Shown here piece by piece: positions 41,449-45,353 of a stretch of DNA of 45,353 nt. Each line of letters starts with the position of its first letter. Position 1 is the stretch's first letter. A model generated the notes under the pieces. That model worked only from the letters and a program-made list of their open reading frames with translations. It did not search any database and was not told where the DNA came from. Position numbers and translations under genes: made by a program. This stretch comes from Sphaerochaetaceae bacterium (GTDB lineage Bacteria > Spirochaetota > Spirochaetia > Sphaerochaetales > Sphaerochaetaceae): NCBI GenBank assembly GCA_028532765.1, contig JAQQAR010000060.1, forward strand, positions 1 to 45,353, given 5' to 3'.

Positions 41449-42540
41449 ATGCAGATTGGATGCACAAAGAAACTCGCAGATTACCTGAAGATACAGACAG
41501 GAGCTGCAGATACAGCAATTGATCCTCTCTACTCGTGGAGTGCCAATATGATTATGGTAAACCATAGGAGAACAATCGTGGTAAGCAACGATGCATCTCG
41601 CTATGCGTTTATTCTCTATGGTATCAAACGAGGCGATGTAAAAAATATCGAAACCCTGATCCTTGAGGGAGTGAAGGCCTGTCTTGAGACCATGTGTTTC
41701 ACTCCGACTATCATCGATCAGTACCTGCAGGATTGTGGAGAAGGTATCACGTTTAGTAAGACTGCAAATCGTTCGGTGGTTGCAGGGCTGAACAATGTCT
41801 GTGCTCGTACCCACTTCTTTTTTGACCGGTATTCAACCGAGGTATTACTGCAAAAGCAGATGATCCGATATCTCAATATGGACTATCTTACTGTAAAGAC
41901 CATAGACGGAAGCGACTATGTTAATATTTCCGAAAAAATCTCCAGTGATATTGAGCGGAAATATGGGCAACCTCTCTTTCGATGCAAGGCTGCTGTCTTT
42001 GATGTAGACCTGGAGCTGGCCAGTACCTGTCGCCGTCGTGTTGTCGTTCCCCTTAATTGTACATTCCGTGAGTTCCATGATGTGTTGCAGACCTTGTTTG
42101 GATGGTGGAATCGACACCTGCATGATTTCTGGATAGAGCGCCATCCCAATGGAAGACTGAAATATACATTGACCGGTTTCCCCAGGGAGTTTGAAGAGGA
42201 AGGGGAGACTACAAAGGATGACCGCTTGGTATTCCTTCATGAGATATTTCCGCAGTACAGGGAAATTATCTACAACTATGACTTTGGCGATTTTTGGATA
42301 GCCCATATCCGTCTCCATGAAATTGTTGATGACTACGATAAGAATCATCCAGTGTGTCTGGACTGGGAGGGAGAAGCTCCACCAGAGGATGTAGGGGGGC
42401 GGTATGGATATGCTGAGTTGTTGAGAATTCTTAGCAACCCAGAAGATCCTGAATATAAAGGCATGATGGAGTGGTATAGAGGAAGTCATCATCAATTGTT
42501 CAACTTGGAACATGTGAATAGATGTTTACGATACTGGTAG
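41449..42540 (+). CDS. DUF6933-like / plasmid pRiA4b ORF-3 family fusion protein
   Basis: A 363-residue, two-domain protein. Residues 1-155 begin MQIGCTKKLADYLKIQTG, the opening of DUF6933-like proteins, and include HRRTIVVSNDASRYAFILYG. Residues 175-363 match the pRiA4b ORF-3-like (IS1096 TnpR-like) domain: VDLELASTCRRRVVVPLNCT, FHDVLQTLFGWWNRHLHDFW and YNYDFGDFWIAHIRL. Both have unknown function and are often found in accessory regions. AAGGAG lies before ATG 41449. It is third in the plus-strand trio and convergent with hipT. No transposase is present despite the family's name. Confidence 0.8.
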   Translation: MQIGCTKKLADYLKIQTGAADTAIDPLYSWSANMIMVNHRRTIVVSNDASRYAFILYGIKRGDVKNIETLILEGVKACLETMCFTPTIIDQYLQDCGEGITFSKTANRSVVAGLNNVCARTHFFFDRYSTEVLLQKQMIRYLNMDYLTVKTIDGSDYVNISEKISSDIERKYGQPLFRCKAAVFDVDLELASTCRRRVVVPLNCTFREFHDVLQTLFGWWNRHLHDFWIERHPNGRLKYTLTGFPREFEEEGETTKDDRLVFLHEIFPQYREIIYNYDFGDFWIAHIRLHEIVDDYDKNHPVCLDWEGEAPPEDVGGRYGYAELLRILSNPEDPEYKGMMEWYRGSHHQLFNLEHVNRCLRYW

Positions 42541-42596
42541 GAAGATACTTGAATCTCAGAGGGAATCAGAAAGATGAGAGTATGAGAGAAGCATCG

Positions 42597-43541
42597 CTAT
42601 TCTGTAGTAATCCTATCGATTCTTGTCTTCACTAGTTCCGTTAATGCTGGTTTCAAATGGTTAGGCATACAGCTTTCACTAATGAGTGCCTCCCACTGAG
42701 GAAATAAACCAGAAACCCGCTTGATAAGTCGAACAGCAACCTGTTCAGGTATTTCCAGATGCTTTGCAAGAAGTAAGAAATCTGCTCGCTTTAGTCGTGA
42801 TTTCTTTCCCCTGAGTGTTAATGCCATCTCTTGAGTGTCTTCAGGCAGGATGAGTTGTACCGGTAGTAAATCATACGCAGGGGTGAGCTGAAAATGTTCA
42901 TTAACCGGGGCATAGAGAGAGAAGTTCTTGAGATGCATGTCAGAGTTGCCCGTGATGAAGCAGAATACTAAAACATACCAGAAGTTCGTGAGGTCAAGCA
43001 TATGTTGCCTGGAGTATTTGCGAATGATAGTTCCGCACTGCTCATAAGAACCCTGATACTTATCTTCGGTTAATCGACCAGTGAGCTGACAAAAGTCTTC
43101 CATTGGAAGTTGTATTACACGATCTTTTTTGAAAATTCGGTCAATTCGTTTTGCAATATAGGCTAATGAACCATCATGTAATTGGATAAGTGCATTCGGC
43201 ACGGTAGTAATCTTGGCAATCTTAGCCATATGCATGACCACATGTTCCAACTCTGGCAGTGCTTCATATGCCTCAGTTTGCAGCTTTACAATGTAACCAG
43301 GAGGTTTTCCAACCAATGTGAGACGGTCTGTCTGTTTCGTATGATCGAGGGAGAGGGAAAACTTTTTCTGTACTCCTGGAATTGTATAACCACTCTGTGT
43401 TGCGTGTAGGCCTAGATTAGCCAGATTTAAATCTAGTATCGGCATCTCCTTCGTCCCAAAGAAAGAAAGGATACATCTCTGGTGCCATCCATACATATGA
43501 GGCTCCTCTAAAATTCGCCCACAATAGAGACAATGTTTCAC
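42597..43541 (-). CDS. hipT: HipT kinase toxin of a HipBST system
   Basis: A 314-residue Ser/Thr kinase of the HipA family, expected to phosphorylate an aminoacyl-tRNA synthetase. A Cys/His cluster opens it (CLYCG 4-8, C23). The glycine-rich loop is YTIPGVQKKFSLSL (52-65), the catalytic segment GNSDMHLKNFSL (198-209, D201), and the metal Asp lies in AYDLLP (D224). The N-subdomain of HipA is missing because it is a separate gene (hipS). The start is GTG 43541 with GGAGG four bases upstream, overlapping the hipS stop by four bases. In E. coli O127 HipT serines precede GVQ; here it is TIP. Confidence 0.88.
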   Translation of the reverse strand: MKHCLYCGRILEEPHMYGWHQRCILSFFGTKEMPILDLNLANLGLHATQSGYTIPGVQKKFSLSLDHTKQTDRLTLVGKPPGYIVKLQTEAYEALPELEHVVMHMAKIAKITTVPNALIQLHDGSLAYIAKRIDRIFKKDRVIQLPMEDFCQLTGRLTEDKYQGSYEQCGTIIRKYSRQHMLDLTNFWYVLVFCFITGNSDMHLKNFSLYAPVNEHFQLTPAYDLLPVQLILPEDTQEMALTLRGKKSRLKRADFLLLAKHLEIPEQVAVRLIKRVSGLFPQWEALISESCMPNHLKPALTELVKTRIDRITTE

Positions 43542-43864
43542 AATACCTCCTCAACTGATACAAATCCCACACAATCACGACATACATGGAGCAACAATCC
43601 CATCCTGTCTCTTCTGTCCAGTTTCCAATTACGGCATGCTTGCTCCAAGAGCCAGCCTTCTGGGATGAGGCCATCAAAGAAGGGGAAGAACGTTGTGCTT
43701 TGATAGGGAGCTTCCTGAAGAGGCATGGTAAGGCTGATGGGTACACTTCCAGGGGTTTGTAGATACATAGGATCATAGGTGAACTGATAGCCTTCATCAG
43801 TTTGTGCAATAATTCCTGCTAGGATGTTTCTCACAAATACTCGTCCTTGGCGTGTACTTTTCAT
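43538..43864 (-). CDS. hipS: HipS antitoxin (HipA N-subdomain-like protein)
   Basis: A 108-residue protein equal to the N-terminal subdomain of HipA: AGIIAQTDEGYQFTYDP, VPISLTMPLQEAPYQ, FPFFDGLIPEGWLLEQACRN. In the tripartite HipBST systems this split-off subunit, rather than HipB, neutralises the kinase. It overlaps hipB by four bases (ATGA) and hipT by four bases (GTGA), so all three are translationally coupled. Length and motif set are complete. Confidence 0.87.
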   Translation of the reverse strand: MKSTRQGRVFVRNILAGIIAQTDEGYQFTYDPMYLQTPGSVPISLTMPLQEAPYQSTTFFPFFDGLIPEGWLLEQACRNWKLDRRDRMGLLLHVCRDCVGFVSVEEVL

Positions 43865-44073
43865 GGTTTATACTCTCCATCCATGGGAACTGGTCCCGCA
43901 ACATGCCCAAACATTTTGAGTGCCTGATTCACTTTATCCAAACGAACGGTTTGTTTTCCCTGTTCCAGTTCACGGATGAAACGAAGGCCCAACCCAGAGC
44001 GGAGTGCAAACTCCTCTTGGGTGAGTCCCGCACGTTTTCTTTGGTCTCGAATAAACATTCCAATTACGTTCAT
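43861..44073 (-). CDS. hipB: HipB-type XRE antitoxin / repressor
   Basis: A 70-residue XRE helix-turn-helix protein: IRDQRKRAGLTQEEFALRSG and LRFIRELEQGKQTVRLDKVN. It should dimerise on the three CCCGAACGGG palindromes just upstream and repress the hipBST operon. No ribosome site precedes ATG 44073, and the best promoter would start transcription at or within a base of the A, so the message is probably leaderless. First gene of the operon. Confidence 0.88.
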   Translation of the reverse strand: MNVIGMFIRDQRKRAGLTQEEFALRSGLGLRFIRELEQGKQTVRLDKVNQALKMFGHVAGPVPMDGEYKP

Positions 44074-44079
44074 AATAAT

Positions 44080-44107
44080 ACTATATACCCGAACGGGTAT
44101 ATTTCAA
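44080..44107 (-). promoter_or_regulatory. Promoter of the hipBST operon
   Basis: Minus-strand TTGAAA (44107-44102) and TATAGT (44085-44080) with a 16-base spacer that is occupied by the first HipB operator. The expected transcription start coincides with the hipB ATG. Confidence 0.65.
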
Positions 44108-44182
44108 GAAGAATTTTTTAAATTATCCCCGAACGGGTATAAAATATGCTCTAGTGATTAAAAAGATACCCGAACGGGTATA
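44084..44182. repeat. Array of three HipB operators
   Basis: Palindromes TATACCCG-AA-CGGGTATA at 44084-44101 (perfect), 44124-44141 (one mismatch, TATCCCCG) and 44165-44182 (first base G). Centres are 40 and 41 bases apart, about four helical turns, so the sites face the same side of the DNA. The third overlaps a TATAAT (44179-44184) on the plus strand. Confidence 0.85.
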
Positions 44183-44309
44183 ATATAGAAATTATATCTG
44201 GTCTTTCTATCCGCCAAGTATTTATCTAGGATTTCTCTCCTTGAGGGGCCTGCTTCCTTGCACACGAGTTTACTAGCACGGTATGATTGACTCCGTTGGA
44301 GGCATTATT

Positions 44310-45353
44310 GTGGCAACAAAGCAGAAGAAACTTGGGACCTTTGACAGTATACACCTTTTGATCGGGGGAATGATCGGCAGTGCCATCTTCTCTCTTTCTG
44401 GGATGACTATCTTGAGTGCAGGTCCGTCGGCGATCATCTCCTGGGTTATTGGTGCGCTTATCCTGCTTGCCTATGGCTTGCAGACAGCAGAGCTTGCCTC
44501 TCGCTATCCCCAAAGTGGAGGAGTCTTCGCATTTCCAGCCTTACTCTTAGGTAAAACAAGGGAGCAAGGCAATCTGTGGGGGTGGATCTCAGCGTGGGCC
44601 TATCTCTTTGGGTGTATTGCAGGAGCTGCCTTCTCAGCTATTTATATTGGTATTTACCTCTCTGTTGCATTTCCCGTCATGGGTTCCTGGCAGGGTCCCC
44701 TCGGTATTGCTGCCGTACTTTTTAGTGGGGTGTTGAACGCAGTACGTTTCCGTATTACCGGAAAAGCTACTACTGTGCTTACCCTGTTTCTTGGACTCAC
44801 CTTGGTTATCTTCTCTGTCTCAGTATTTTCCAGTGGGAGTTGGGACGCTTCTCAGCTTACTCCCTTCTTTACACAGGGTACCGGGGGAGTCACAGGGTTC
44901 TTGGATGCACTTCCTCTTGCCATGGTAGCCTATGGGGCTATTGTTGCCCTGTCTTTCCTTGTTGGGGAAGTAGAGAAACCAAACCGAACTGTTCCCAAGG
45001 CGATGGCCATTGCCATGGCCGTTGTCTTGGTGCTCTACTTGGTAGTATTGGTAGCAACCTTGGGCTTGGTATCTTCATCCTACCTGCAAGAGAATGAGGG
45101 GATGCGATACATTCCTCTCTACGCTGCTGCATTCAGTCTTCCTGGTTTAGCCTTCCTTACTCCTCTGATCTCCATCTCAGCAGTACTGGCGCTTCTCACT
45201 ACCATGATCGTAACCATGGCCCTTGCAAGCCATACCCTGCAAGCTACAGCAGAGAAGGGTGCGCTTCCTCATTTCCTTGCAAGAACGGGTAAGGAAAATG
45301 GTGCCCCACTGACAGCAACGGCAGTAGTAGTGCTCGTAACTGGTTTCTTTGCC
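44310..45353 (+). CDS. APC-family amino-acid permease, 3' end beyond the window
   Basis: The first 348 codons of a membrane transporter; the frame is open to the last base. The N-terminus KLGTFDSIHLLIGGMIGSAI has the APC-superfamily GSAIF-type helix-1 motif, and helix 2 and after include LLAYGLQTAELASRYPQSGG and ALPLAMVAYGAIVALSFLVGEVEKPNRTVP, the conserved helix 6 to 7 region with E-x-x-x-P. GTG 44310 is chosen because GGAGG (44298-44302) lies seven bases upstream; the in-frame ATG 44283 has no such site. It is divergent from hipBST, and its promoter region overlaps the HipB operators. Substrate unknown. Confidence 0.85.
   Translation, partial: MATKQKKLGTFDSIHLLIGGMIGSAIFSLSGMTILSAGPSAIISWVIGALILLAYGLQTAELASRYPQSGGVFAFPALLLGKTREQGNLWGWISAWAYLFGCIAGAAFSAIYIGIYLSVAFPVMGSWQGPLGIAAVLFSGVLNAVRFRITGKATTVLTLFLGLTLVIFSVSVFSSGSWDASQLTPFFTQGTGGVTGFLDALPLAMVAYGAIVALSFLVGEVEKPNRTVPKAMAIAMAVVLVLYLVVLVATLGLVSSSYLQENEGMRYIPLYAAAFSLPGLAFLTPLISISAVLALLTTMIVTMALASHTLQATAEKGALPHFLARTGKENGAPLTATAVVVLVTGFFA

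Noticed and set aside
41845-42513. Long open frame (222 codons) on the minus strand
   Set aside because: It lies wholly inside the DUF6933/pRiA4b-ORF3 gene on the other strand, has no family-like sequence and no ribosome site.
41968-42540. pRiA4b ORF-3 / TnpR-like domain as evidence of an insertion sequence
   Set aside because: No transposase gene, terminal inverted repeats or target duplication were found around it.

Overview
The window reads as a chromosomal segment of a free-living, sugar-fermenting spirochaete of the Sphaerochaeta type. That is an inference from the style of the exported-protein leaders (ending LFASGKSES, VFAQGAPEG, LSAAGQKDS), the moderate G+C, and the density of sugar-uptake operons with LacI regulators and glycosidases. 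No rRNA, tRNA, CRISPR array, insertion sequence or replication origin was recognised.

Left part (1-6500): a degraded ImmA/IrrE-like fragment, a LysE/ArgO-type exporter, two small unknown genes, a type IV AbiE toxin-antitoxin pair on the minus strand with a perfect 11-bp inverted-repeat operator, a DUF1413 protein, and a sugar-1-phosphate nucleotidyltransferase followed by a GHMP kinase that resembles galacturonokinase more than galactokinase. The last two look like a sugar salvage pair.

Central part (6500-34600): four carbohydrate modules. (1) A NagB-like isomerase/deaminase, a complete TRAP transporter (DctP, DctQ, DctM), a cupin and a LacI regulator. (2) A minus-strand LacI regulator fused to a complete ABC-type solute-binding domain. 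(3) A divergent locus: on the minus strand a DUF4432 epimerase-like protein and a metal-ligand-less M24 protein that resembles creatinase; on the plus strand a sensory-rhodopsin-transducer-family protein, a creatininase-family amidohydrolase, a ribose-type ABC transporter (binding protein, fused ATPase, permease), a large glycosidase-like protein, then a separately transcribed MFS transporter. (4) An ArsR-type regulator with a C-terminal sensor-like domain, divergent from a CUT1 ABC transporter (no ATPase gene) followed by GH43 and GH2 enzymes. In three of these operons a perfect hairpin sits directly after the binding-protein gene and before the next gene.

Right part (34700-45353): accessory and defence-like genes. 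These are a DUF4143 AAA ATPase preceded by four 32-33-bp spaced iterons, a phytoene-desaturase-like flavoprotein, a minus-strand trio (small Cys/His protein, DUF4417, CPCC-type Cys-rich protein), a plus-strand trio of unknown proteins ending in a DUF6933/pRiA4b-ORF3 fusion, and a tripartite HipBST toxin-antitoxin system with three evenly spaced operators and an apparently leaderless hipB. The window ends inside an APC-family amino-acid permease gene.

Most promising for follow-up: the creatinase/creatininase/rhodopsin-transducer locus, the LacI-solute-binding fusion regulator, the HipBST operator array, the iterons before the DUF4143 gene, and the Cys-rich/DUF4417 trio.
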